From assembly GCA_003990745.1 (NCBI GenBank), contig RBNI01006701.1:1-11062 (forward strand): 11,062 nt of DNA. The letters are read 5' to 3'. Position numbers and translations under genes: made by a program. The notes under the pieces were generated by a model. That model was not told the DNA's origin. It made no database searches and saw only the letters and a program-made list of their open reading frames with translations. The stretch is from Jimgerdemannia flammicorona (Eukaryota > Mucoromycota > Endogonomycetes > Endogonales > Endogonaceae). Positions 1 to 7,682 of this stretch are shown here, in pieces; the stretch's first letter is position 1, and each line of letters opens with the position of its first letter.

Positions 1-168
1 ACCGCCCACAGCAATGTGGCCACAGGCGATCATGCGTCCACCAGAGGTGTCTTAACATGCTCCATAAACTGTGGGCCTGATACAACTTTTATAACCCGGT
101 GCTGACTCGAACAGGGAAATCGGCTGCGAGGGAAAAAATCTTTGTTATGAACTGAGAGAAAAAAAAAA

Positions 169-178
169 GTGACGTCAC
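169..178. promoter_or_regulatory. CRE/ATF-type palindrome GTGACGTCAC
   Basis: This is a perfect 10-bp palindrome containing TGACGTCA, the consensus site of ATF/CREB-class bZIP factors, which in fungi include the Atf1 stress regulators. It lies about 750 bp upstream of the transporter start. The sequence match is exact. Its use by this gene is inference, since the distance is large for a fungal promoter and whatever lies left of the window could be the real target. Confidence 0.45.
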
Positions 179-600
179 TCAATTGTCATGTCGTCACCAC
201 CACGAGAGATCACGGGTGAATCGTTTGCAGGAATGTCTTGGAAGCTATGTGTTATGAGCGGAAGCTGAGGGTGCGGTGTAGAGACCACTCAGCCACTGCA
301 CGTAGAGCTATACATGACCGCCAAATTCCATCGTCATTATAAAAATAAAAATAAAAAAAATCGTATCTGACCCAATTCGCCTACAGGGCCTACTGGTCTG
401 ATTCGAGCTTTCGAACTCCCACCAAACTGAAATGGTTTTGGCAGCTAATTTGGATTTGGGCCGACGGCCGGGTCGATCTCAGGGAGTGGAGAAAACGGCC
501 ATGCTTACATTCATGCATAGGAGGGAAGTGCTGTTCAATCATTTACGGTTGCCGCCATGCCGCAGTGCCCGTAGGTTGATCATGTGATCACGGCGTTGGG

Positions 601-626
601 GGCGGACTGTGGCGGACTGTGGCGGA
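601..626. repeat. 10-bp tandem repeat GGCGGACTGT
   Basis: Two perfect copies of GGCGGACTGT are followed by a third partial copy (GGCGGA), so GGCGGA recurs every 10 bp, about one helical turn. It sits about 300 bp upstream of the transporter start. A stacked binding site for a GC-box-like factor is possible; a chance tandem duplication is equally possible. Confidence 0.6.
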
Positions 627-805
627 GTAACCTTTTGCGTGGTGGCCGGATTATCGGCGGGGAGAGATGTCAGTTTCTCTAGAGCTACTGTTGATGTCAA
701 ATCGCTCCGGGCAAGACTTTTCCCATGGCCTCGGTGACGGGGCTAGGCTGGTTTGACAACTTCCTTTGATGAGGAGTGTAGTAATAATATAGAGCTGCGC
801 CAAAA

Positions 806-979
806 ATGTGGCATTTCGCGACAACCTCAATCAACCTCAATCCGGCAAACGCCCTTCCCGAACTCTTATCGGCGCAGTTGACATACTTCCCCTCTCCACC
901 GCCCTTTCCACCACCTCATCCCGAGAATGTCCTTCTCCGAGCGCATCACAAACATCCACCCTTCCCAGCATCAGCATGA
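806..979 (+). other. Possible upstream ORF overlapping the transporter start
   Basis: An ATG at 806, with A at -3, opens a 57-codon frame ending in TGA at 977-979. It overlaps the transporter ATG (927) in another frame. If transcription begins upstream of 806, ribosomes starting here would bypass the main start, which would repress translation. The leader between 806 and 927 is pyrimidine-rich and contains two copies of CAACCTCAAT (822-841). The transcription start is unknown, so this may lie outside the mRNA. The encoded peptide is proline-rich and unremarkable. Confidence 0.25.
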
Positions 980-3503
980 CTCCGACGACTCAGACACCCT
1001 AGTGGGGGACTCGCGTCCCCTGTTAGGGGGCGACGATGACGCGAACCCGCACCGCACCGTCACCGACATGCTTGGATCTTTCGTCGATTCATACTCACGC
1101 ACCACAATGACCTTTATGGCGGACAACATATCTCTGCCTAGCTCTTCCTATAACGAGAGGCTGGACTTTCCGCGGAGGAGAATGTCGTCCGAGACACATG
1201 GATCGTTTTACGGAGCTGTGAATGACGATTTGGAGTCAGACAAGAGGTCTACGTATTCGAGCTTTACGGGAGATCATGAGACGCCTATTAGGTATGCTTT
1301 GGTGCGATTGATAGATGGAGGGTTACCTTTTATTTGAGAATATGGGCAGGAGGAGGCGGAGAAAGGGATTACATCAATCGTATGGACTGCGCCATCTCTG
1401 AACAATCATTTCGTCCTTGATGAGGACGAAACATGCGCTCTCTACGTCCAATCTCACGTGTCAAATCTCCCCTCCTACTCCCTCCCAGCATTGCCCAATA
1501 CGACGACGACTTCGGCTCCTCGAATTCCTCGCGTTCCCCTCTCCTCCAGCCGCTAATTCCAGCGGAGACGGCCGAGGACTTCAAAATCCACCCGCGCTCT
1601 ATCCAGTCTTCCCACGTCAAGTCCACTTTCACGCAGTCCATCTTTAACTCTATCAACATCCTCATCGGTATCGGCATCCTCGCGCTCCCACTTGGGTTCC
1701 GATGCGCCGGTTGGGTTGTCGGTCTGACGGTGTTTGTGTTCTGCTGTGGGCTTACGAATTATACCGCAAAGTTGCTTGCGAAATGTATGGATGCCAATCC
1801 CAGCGCGCATACGTATGCTGATATCGGTGCGGTCGCGTTCGGAAAAAGGGGAATGGTTACGGTGAGCATTTTGTTTCTAGCGGAGCTTGTGGCAGCAAGG
1901 TGAGTGAAAATTGGACAGATTGATTCGGGGCTTGTTCTTTCATTACTCATTCCGTTTTTGGATAAGGCTGATTTTTACAAACCAACTTACCCGAAAAAAA
2001 AAAAAAAAAAAACGGGATGACAACCATCCACCTCGGCGCCTTCCTCATCCTCACACCAATGGTCTTCCTCCCCGTCCGAAACCTCAGCTACACAAGCCTC
2101 ATTGGTATTATCAGCGCAGCTAGCCTCGTTGTTGTCGTAATGTATGACGGACTATCCAAGGATGAGAGGCCTGGGAGTCTGAGGGATCCTATGGTAGGTT
2201 TTTGAGGCTGAAGATTGGGATTTTGGATTTGCTGAGAGAGGTTTTTTTTTTTTCCAGCGTATATATTCACACTCCTCTCTCCTTGTGTAGGACACCGATA
2301 TTTTTCCATCCGACTGGAAAACTGTTCCGTTGAGCTTTGGGTTGATAATGTCCGGATTCGCTGGTATGTAGCGAAAAAAAAAAAATCTTCTGACACACTC
2401 GGTTTGCGTCGTGTCATCGTTGATCTCCTTCCTTTTTTATTTATTTATTTTAATTATCGATTCTTTGTCCATATCGTATCGCGGGAAGAAACTCTTTTTA
2501 TCCTTGATTTGGCTAATCTAACCTAATTTTCCTTTACACCTCTGGCACAGGCCATGCCGTTTTTCCCACCATCTACAAAGACATGGCGGAACCGAAGCGG
2601 TACACCGGCGTGGTCAACTATTCCTACGGGATCACCTTCGTCATGTACCTTCTAATGGCTGTATGTGTCATGTTCGGATGGACTGCGTTTTTTTTTTTTT
2701 TCCAGGTGGTCGGGGCTGTTTGATGGAGGTTGTGGTACTAATGACGGGATAGCGCTAATATTCGTTGCTAATGGGTTGACAAATCTGCAATGCATTCCAT
2801 GATAGGCGTCTGGATACGCCATGTTTGGTATTACCACTATGCAGGAGGTGGGTTTGGCATCTTGAATCGTCGAATAACATTGTACTCCCATTCAAAGTAC
2901 TGCCAAATCATAATTCTCACATCTTTGACCATCGCATCTCTCCCCAACCTAGATCACGCAAAACATTGTCAACGTCCCCGGCTATGACCCCCTTCTGAAC
3001 AAGCTCGCCGTCTGGCTCATTGCCGTCAACCCCATCGCCAAATATGCCCTCACTCTCAACCCCGTCAGCCTCACCTGGGAGCGTCACCTGCTCAAAAGGG
3101 GCAGCTTGGAGGACTGGTGTAACTCCGGCCGCGGAAGGCGTACCGCGATATACATCTTGGGCAGGTGCACTGTCAGCGCGCTTGTTGTCATCATCGCGAT
3201 TATATTCCCTGGCTTCGATAGGGTTATGGTGAGTTCGATCGCGGTTCAGGATTGGAGTTGGGTTCATTGTTGGAAAATTAAGACATGCCATTTCGTCGTT
3301 CCCATACACAGTCTCTCCTCGGCGCATTCTTTTCCTTCCTCATCTCGGCCATCTTCCCGCTCGCTTGCCACCTACACCTGTTTGGTCACTCCATTCCCGC
3401 CACTCAGCGACTCTTCGAACAGACCTTGCTCATTATCTCGTGCTTACTGGCGATGGTTGGCACCGTGTGGAGCCTCCTCCCACATCGCATTGTGTCAAAT
3501 TGA
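927..3503 (+). CDS. Avt1-like vacuolar amino-acid transporter (Aa_trans/AAAP family), about eight exons
   Basis: A proton-coupled amino-acid permease expected in the vacuolar membrane, most like the yeast Avt1 branch of the AAAP family. Exons inferred from GT/AG sites and frame: 927-1291, 1489-1899, about 2014-2193, 2291-2363, 2551-2660, 2806-2847, 2953-3228, 3312-3503 (stop TGA). The start has A at -3. Residues 1 to about 170 are an acidic, Ser-rich soluble region with an acidic dileucine-type signal DSRPLL (28-33), as used in AP-3 sorting to the vacuole. The transporter core then begins with NSINILIGIGILALPLGF and NYTAKLL, followed by LSYTSLIGIIS, VPLSFGLIMSGFAGHAVFP with IYKDM, and a C-terminal set of hydrophobic helices. 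Roughly 10-11 membrane segments are present, in about 550 residues, slightly short for the family. Exons 3 to 8 join in consistent phase. Exon 2 ends in phase 2 at AAG|GTGAGT, but no AG lies between 1967 and 2085 to open exon 3, and the VALVxLFADSL-type segment expected after LAELVAA is missing; an A19 run sits there. This may be an assembly fault or a lesion. Family call is firm; exon 1/2 and 2/3 junctions are less so. Confidence 0.85.
1409..1431 (+). other. Perfect 9-bp hairpin inside intron 1
   Basis: TTTCGTCCT (1409-1417) and AGGACGAAA (1423-1431) are exact reverse complements around the 5-nt loop TGATG. The hairpin lies in the predicted first intron of the transporter, about 55 nt upstream of the acceptor at 1487-1488 (CCTCCCAG). 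That intron is 197 nt, long for a filamentous fungus, so a structure bringing donor or branch region nearer the acceptor is conceivable. The 3' half resembles the stem II/GAAAC part of hammerhead ribozymes, but the CUGAUGA core and stem I are absent. Confidence 0.5.
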
Positions 3504-4254
3504 GCAAACTCTGGGGCCGATTTAACCTTTGCATGGTGGGATGGGTCGTGGAAGTTAGTGGAGGGGTTCAGATCGTAGTGGACTTTGTGCTATTGTCATA
3601 TGAATTCAATATCTAAATACTGCTGATTTGTAATTAGTTCTCCCGAGACATTTCCCCATTCCCTGGAACATCGACTCTAATTATATTTCGGCGTCTGTGA
3701 TAGCTGCAAGCGTGTACCTAACAATATTTTTCAGTTATAAGAGAGACTATTTGTAATGCGCCGTACATTGGCATGTGTTCAGTAGAAATTTCTACGACGG
3801 GAGACGCGAAATAAATGATAGTAATTGTTTAATGCAAAATTGGAATTCATGCCGTAAGGTGGGAGTCCCCTTTTTTTTTTCGAGATAATTAAGTGTGTAG
3901 TGTCATGCATCCGTAATAAGGAGAGGAAGTTGAGGAGTTGATTATACTACTTTGGTAGCAAACAGCAACTTGCCGCTAGCGTTGATCGAGTGTCAGATTA
4001 AGGAGAAAGTCCGCGACCGGGTCATTGTGACTGTCATTATCGCCCTAAATCACGGACAATGTTCTAGTAATTACATGGTCAGATTGACTAAAGACTTCTT
4101 CTGTTGTTCGTGAACTAGAATTTAACAATGCGGACATACAAGCAATGTTGGTGGACAAAATTTCAATGTGTGCTAGTACTAGTATGTGTATGGGAAAAAA
4201 TTTAGTTCGAGCCACGTCCGTCAGATTTATTTGAAATTCGCGAACACACATAAG
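3504..4254. other. 3' flank of the transporter and intergenic DNA, no gene seen
   Basis: No supported gene is visible. The transporter 3' UTR presumably occupies the first few hundred bases; possible AT-rich polyadenylation elements are near 3606-3616 and an AATAAA at about 3811. CpG is present at moderate level, so this stretch has not suffered the decay seen beyond 4912. The part next to 4254 would be the 3' flank of the minus-strand transposase remnant; I could not identify a terminal inverted repeat for that element. Confidence 0.55.
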
Positions 4255-4736
4255 CTAATAGATCTCTTCCCGTGAAGGCCGATCTACATACTTATTTACA
4301 AGATAGGAGTTGAATGAGTATATATCTTTTTTGTTCTTCAAAGCTTGTCTTGCACTATCTACCTTACCAAACAGTGGCTGCATGTGAATACAACGTACAA
4401 TGGCATCTACAGAAACAATATTATAATCATTGGAACGAACTGCAACACTCCATCCTGTTTCTGGATCACGGCTATTGTTAATATTGTACCATTCCAGATA
4501 TGCAAGGTTATGCAGATGTGAGTCTTGTGTTATCTTGAAGAGGAGTCCTACTTGGCCAATAAGGTATATATGTACTTATCAAGCCCATTTCAATTGTCAA
4601 GTTCTGAATCTGCAATATCATAAACTCCAACCCGGATTGTTATAGAACTGGCGCTTGCAACGAATTATTTGTCAAAAGGTATTTGAGGATTCGGTATCTG
4701 CAAATGGCTCTTGTACTCCAATTGCTAATGTTGTAT
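4255..4736 (-). pseudogene. C-terminal remnant of a large DNA-transposon transposase (Plavaka/KDZ-like)
   Basis: Read on the minus strand, this stretch gives a protein-like sequence of about 155 codons ending at a TAG at 4255-4257. The core is LAYLEWYN, then RDPETG, VSVDAIVRCIHMQPLFGK and, near the end, YLVNKYVDRPSREE. That order, an LAYxEWF block, a V-D-x-I-x-R-x-x-H-L-x-P-x-FG block and a terminal xVNxxxDR block, is what I know from the C-terminal part of Plavaka and related Kyakuja/Dileera/Zisupton transposases of fungi. The frame from 4255 to about 4566 is open. A two-base slip in the TATATAT run at about 4566-4572 shifts it, after which the frame with VGVYDIADSEL continues to about 4730, broken by TGA (4590-4592), TAA (4665-4667) and TAG (4725-4727), each a plausible decayed CGA or CAA/CAG codon. 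The remnant ends about 30 bp from the LTR at 4766, so that element may have truncated it. The transposase reading is good; the exact superfamily is less certain. Confidence 0.55.
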
Positions 4737-4765
4737 ATATATCAATCTTCAATAAATATCAATAT

Positions 4766-4898
4766 TGTTGTAACTTAGTGGAGTGGGGAGCAGAGAAGAG
4801 CAAAAGAGCCAGATAGCACGTATTTACGCGTCGAGTGACGTAACTCAAAGATGACGTAGTTACATATGTATATAAGCCACATTATCAGAATTTCAACA
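4766..4898 (+). mobile_element. Short copia-type LTR candidate, 133 bp
   Basis: The stretch starts TGTTGTAACTT and ends AATTTCAACA, so its ends are the inverted pentamers TGTTG and CAACA, the TG...CA form typical of Ty1/copia LTRs. Inside, two CRE-like sites (TGACGTAA 4836-4843, TGACGTAG 4852-4859) precede a TATA box TATATAAG (4869-4876), a sensible order for an LTR promoter reading rightward. Flanking pentamers differ (AATAT left, CTCCC right), so it is not a simple solo LTR with target duplication; it may be the 5' LTR of an element whose interior was deleted. It retains several CpGs, for example around 4818-4860, unlike the CpG-free DNA starting at 4912. I did not recognise a tRNA match in the CTCCCGCTCAACGAG that follows. 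A second copy elsewhere in the genome would prove it. Confidence 0.45.
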
Positions 4899-4918
4899 CT
4901 CCCGCTCAACGAGATAAT

Positions 4919-5134
4919 ATGCAATGTAGTATTGGATTTCCTCTAGAGTCTAATATGATTATGGTGTTTCATTCAAATCAATCATATAGCTCAATAGTTA
5001 TAGAAGATAAGAAAGTTTTAAATGGTTTATTATTGAGTGTTTGTTATAGAACCTTAGAAGCTATATATCATTATAATAAATTTTTTGAAAATCTTGAGAG
5101 AGTAGTAAAATCTATAGATATTTTGTATGTTTAG
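4919..5134 (+). other. Unassigned 71-codon open frame just after the LTR candidate
   Basis: This frame starts with an ATG 21 bp after the LTR candidate and runs 71 codons to TAG without a stop, which is somewhat long for such AT-rich DNA. The product begins MQCSIGFPLESN and ends with YHYNKFFENLERVVKSIDI. I recognise no Gag, protease, integrase or RT motif in it. It could be a degraded leader of the copia element, part of an older element, or chance. I would not treat it as a functional gene. Confidence 0.2.
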
Positions 5135-5296
5135 TAATTGTTTTTTATATTATATCATATTTTTAGGTATTTGGCAGAAATTTTGCTTGTTCTGAAGAAG
5201 TAATATATTTTGTGGGGTTTTTTTTCTTTAATTTACACTAGTTGACTTGAGATTTAGTTTGTTATATAAAGAATTTCTGAGGATTCTAGCTTGTGG

Positions 5297-5480
5297 GATA
5301 AATTTGAGCAATTTGAGCTGATTCAAATTTATCATGAGCCAATTTGAACTAATCCTAAGATGAATTCAGATCAACTTAAATTTATCATATGATAAATTTG
5401 AATTAATTCAAATTCTTCAAACTGACTCAAATCAGTCATATGGTTGACAAATTTAAATCAGATTCAAATTTCTCCAACTT
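5297..5480. repeat. Cluster of TCAAATTTGA-like short palindromic repeats
   Basis: The motif AATTTGA, or its complement TCAAATT, recurs about every 10-20 bp throughout. Within it are a perfect 22-bp palindrome (5378-5399, centred on ATCATATGAT) and an overlapping perfect 16-bp palindrome TTTGAATTAATTCAAA (5397-5412). A similar cluster lies at 7010-7170. It immediately precedes the point where the copia RNase H frame becomes readable, so it may be an insertion into that element. Origin is unknown; decay of an originally GC-richer simple repeat is possible. Confidence 0.55.
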
Positions 5481-5510
5481 GATTGAAGTATTACTTATTT
5501 ATTAGAATAA

Positions 5511-5765
5511 CTAGTTTATGATTACTATAATCTTCATTATAGTAGAATAAAATATATTAATATAAAATACTATTATATAAGAAAATATATGAAGAATGAA
5601 ACTATATACTTAAAATATATCTCTATAGAGTATATGATTGCAGATTTACTTACTAAAGCTCTCTTAGAATTTAAGTTCAGGCAATATACTAAAGAAATGA
5701 GTCTTATAGTAAACTATATATTAATAATGAATAAATATAGAATATTTATAATGAAAAGGAAGTAA
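5511..5765 (+). pseudogene. Ty1/copia Pol remnant: C-terminal end of RNase H
   Basis: A frame open from about 5511 to a TAA at 5763-5765 carries the classic end of a copia polyprotein. It has a block HYSRIKYINIKYYYIR, matching the family's F-H-x-R-x-K-H-I-D-x-x-Y-H-F-x-R, then LKYIS and EYMIADLLTKAL, matching the Y-I-x-T-x-x-M-I-A-D-x-L-T-K-x-L block, followed by KFRQYTKEMSL, matching the K-F-x-x-x-x-x-x-M-G-L tail. Only this last part of RNase H remains; no RT, integrase or protease is readable upstream, where the palindromic cluster at 5297-5480 interrupts. The stop near 5763 is probably the original end. It has the same orientation as the LTR candidate at 4766-4898, which could be its 5' LTR after an internal deletion of about 4 kb, but nothing proves the link. 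Non-functional. Confidence 0.75.
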
Positions 5766-5962
5766 AAAACAATATATCTTATATATCTCTCAAATATTGT
5801 ATTATTATTTACTAGTTCTTCTTTTTCTTTTTCTTCTATATTTGAGTTTTTTTATCACTAAGATCTATCTATATATATTCTTTATTTTACTATAGTTTCT
5901 TAAGCTTTAAGTATATATACAGAATATTCTTTTAGTATATTTATAGTTATTTTATAGTTATT

Positions 5963-5963
<1 letters not shown>

Positions 5964-5995
<32 letters not shown>
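5964..5995. repeat. 32-nt T homopolymer, possible poly(A) tail of a minus-strand insertion
   Basis: An unbroken run of 32 T. On the minus strand this is A32, and an AATAAA lies 24 nt before it (complement of 6020-6025), the spacing of a normal polyadenylation signal. This is how the 3' end of a retroposed mRNA or a LINE oriented on the minus strand would look. In DNA this AT-rich an AATAAA can occur by chance, and the run length may be imprecise in the assembly. Confidence 0.45.
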
Positions 5996-5999
<4 letters not shown>

Positions 6000-7009
6000 A
6001 AATTAAGTCTCTATAGATTTTTATTAAAAAGAAACCTAGCCAAAACTCTCTCCCACTCTCTTTCTCTTAAGTGCTACCTCTCTATTATCCTTAGACTATA
6101 GAGAGAACTTATAGTTCTATCATCCTAGCTATATATGTCAGATATACTAACTCTCACTATATAGACCAGACATATCTATTTACCAAAGCTAGATTATCAG
6201 ACTAATACTGTGAGAGTACATCTATACATCAGATTTAATGATGCTGAGACTGAATAATATAACTTCTCTAACTTTAAATAAAAGCTAAAGGTAAAAGGAA
6301 AACCCCCTAACTAACTAATAAGAAGTAGAACAAATTTATAATAGATGAGTAAAAGACTTATATACAAGACTCTCTCAAAAGAACTAATATATAGGCTAAG
6401 ATCTAAAAAGACTATAATTTCACTCTCTAAGTCTGTGGGCCTTAATTATATTACTATATCAGCTTCTGGTTCCAGTTAGATACTGTTAAATAAGGAAGAT
6501 CTTACTTTCTAAGTCTGTAGATCTTGATTGTATTATTATATTAGCTCTTAGTTCTAGTTGAATATAGCTAAGATACTGGTCACTATACTATCCCACTCTC
6601 TACTAGTTAATTAAAAGGCTCTACTGAGATAATACTTACCTCAACTCTGATAACTATCCTTTAGCTTAATTATTATTATCACTCTTTCTCTAATCTATAA
6701 TAGCTAACTTTTCTCTTAATCTGACTCTATCTGAAAAATAGTCATCTATATCAAAACCATACTTATTGAGAAACTCATCAAAGCTCAGAGAGCTTTATTA
6801 CAGATACTAATAATCTATAGATAACTTATACTAATACTTAATATTCAAGGTTAACTAACTCTCTATATAGCCTATAACATATCAAGACAATATCTAGTTG
6901 ATAATAGCAAAAGAAAAAAGATATTATATCAAAACAGATATAGCCAGAGGTTACTAGAAACTATGAAAAAGTAGAAGCATTAATCTAATACTAGTACTCC
7001 CAAATAAAT
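5996..7009 (-). other. AT-rich DNA with no identifiable gene, perhaps the 3' part of a minus-strand element
   Basis: Stops are dense in all frames and I recognise no family. On the minus strand there is a 34-codon open stretch (6693-6794) whose translation (SLSFDEFLNKYGFDID, then RVRLREKLAIID) looks more like protein than noise. It can be extended toward 7005 in the same frame only by passing many TAA/TAG codons, as often as chance would give. The 82-bp repeat at 6429-6570 lies within. If the T32 at 5964-5995 is a poly(A) tail, this would be the 3' portion of that insertion. Confidence 0.3.
6429..6570. repeat. Degenerate 82-bp direct repeat, two copies
   Basis: A block starting AAGTCTGT at 6429 recurs at 6511, 82 bp later. 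About 60 bp of each can be aligned, and nearly all differences are C/T or G/A transitions, for example CTTCTGGTTCCAG against CTCTTAGTTCTAG. The pattern indicates an old tandem duplication that diverged by deamination. Confidence 0.5.
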
Positions 7010-7170
7010 CAAATCAATTCAAATTGAATTAAATTGAGAGTGATTTTAATTAAATCAAATTAAGGATTTTTCAATTTAAATTGAGTTCAAATTGAATTGA
7101 GTTTGAATCAAATTGAGGTCTAATTTGAAAATGTTCAAATTAAATTAAGGTCTAATTTAATTTGAAATTT
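7010..7170. repeat. Second cluster of TCAAATT/AATTTGA repeats
   Basis: Short units such as CAAATTGAATT, AATTTAAATTGAG and TCTAATTTGA alternate in both orientations with almost no other sequence. The motif family is the same as at 5297-5480, about 1.6 kb away. It lies between the readable part of the minus-strand relic gene (7187-8075) and the unassigned DNA to its left, and could be either an inserted repeat or a decayed low-complexity coding stretch. Confidence 0.5.
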
Positions 7171-7377
7171 AAAATATAATAACTTAATGAAAATATATCC
7201 AAATTTAATAAATGTTAGTATATTGGATTCATCTTAATAAGGCAAATCCAGTATAATAAAGATTATTAAATTTAGACATGTTTTTGTCAAGTTATTGAAT
7301 TTCAAAAAATTTATTATTAAAATTTAAGTTGGTGTCTTATATCAATCTTTTATTTATTATTCAATACTACTCATGAC

Positions 7378-7498
7378 ACTTGTCTGATATATTCCACTTG
7401 TCTGATATATTCTACTCATCTAATATATTCTACTTACTTGATATATTCTACTTATCTGATATATTTCACTTGTCTGATATATTTCACTTATCTAATAC
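7378..7498 (-). repeat. 18-bp tandem repeat, about 6.7 copies
   Basis: Units of the form ACTTGTCTGATATATTCC follow one another with an exact 18-bp period. Differences among copies are mainly C/T and G/A transitions. On the minus strand each unit encodes a hexapeptide close to WNISDK in the frame of the surrounding relic gene; one copy keeps TGG while others have TGA or TAG at that codon. Confidence 0.8.
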
Positions 7499-7682
7499 TC
7501 AGCATCTAGTAGCATATCTGGCTACAGCAACAACTAACTAACAGAAATTATCATAAGGCCTTTTTCTCAAAGGTAGATCAGGAATCAATGGGTTCAACTT
7601 TTGGCAAATTTTAGAGAGGATACCACAAGTCTTTCCATATCATCTGCAATTATTACAACTAGTCTGAGGATAGTCTCTTGGC

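Larger units (their letters stand above)
1..805. other. 5' flanking region of the transporter gene, no gene seen
   Basis: I see no convincing coding region here on either strand. Base composition is mixed and CpG is present at ordinary levels, unlike the block at 4912-8548. Items that could be regulatory are the CRE-type palindrome at 169-178, an inverted CCG-A-CGG (461-467) of the kind fungal Zn2Cys6 factors bind, two TGATCA hexamers separated by TG near 576-590 that include the palindrome GTGATCAC, the GGCGGACTGT tandem at 601-626, and an AT-rich TAATAATATA stretch near 782-791 that could serve as a weak TATA element. An A-rich run lies at about 340-360. None of these has been tested; the assignments are inference from motif shape and position. 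Confidence 0.6.

Noticed and set aside
1409..1435. Hammerhead ribozyme resembling GTCC-loop-GGAC-GAAAC
   Set aside because: Only the stem II and GAAAC part is similar. The CTGATGA core is not placed before the stem, and there is no stem I or paired stem III with a cleavage triplet. It is a simple hairpin.
2194..2290. Nested (twin) intron in intron 3
   Set aside because: The internal TTTCCAG at 2257 leaves only a 32-33 nt remainder, too short for a second intron, and its use gives an in-frame TAG.
3020..3616. Several overlapping open frames on both strands within transporter exons 7 and 8
   Set aside because: They are other-frame shadows of the exons; splice sites and family similarity fix the plus-strand exon frame.
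4045..4251. Minus-strand 68-codon open frame
   Set aside because: No motif, no neighbouring signals, and it lies just beyond the stop of the transposase remnant. Probably chance.
6690..7005. Extended minus-strand coding remnant
   Set aside because: One 34-codon part looks protein-like, but stops in the whole stretch are as frequent as expected by chance in such AT-rich DNA and no motif is recognised. Kept only as a remark in the region entry.
7378..7498. CRISPR-like array
   Set aside because: Repeats are directly adjacent with no spacers and the host is a eukaryote. It is an 18-bp tandem repeat, probably once coding.
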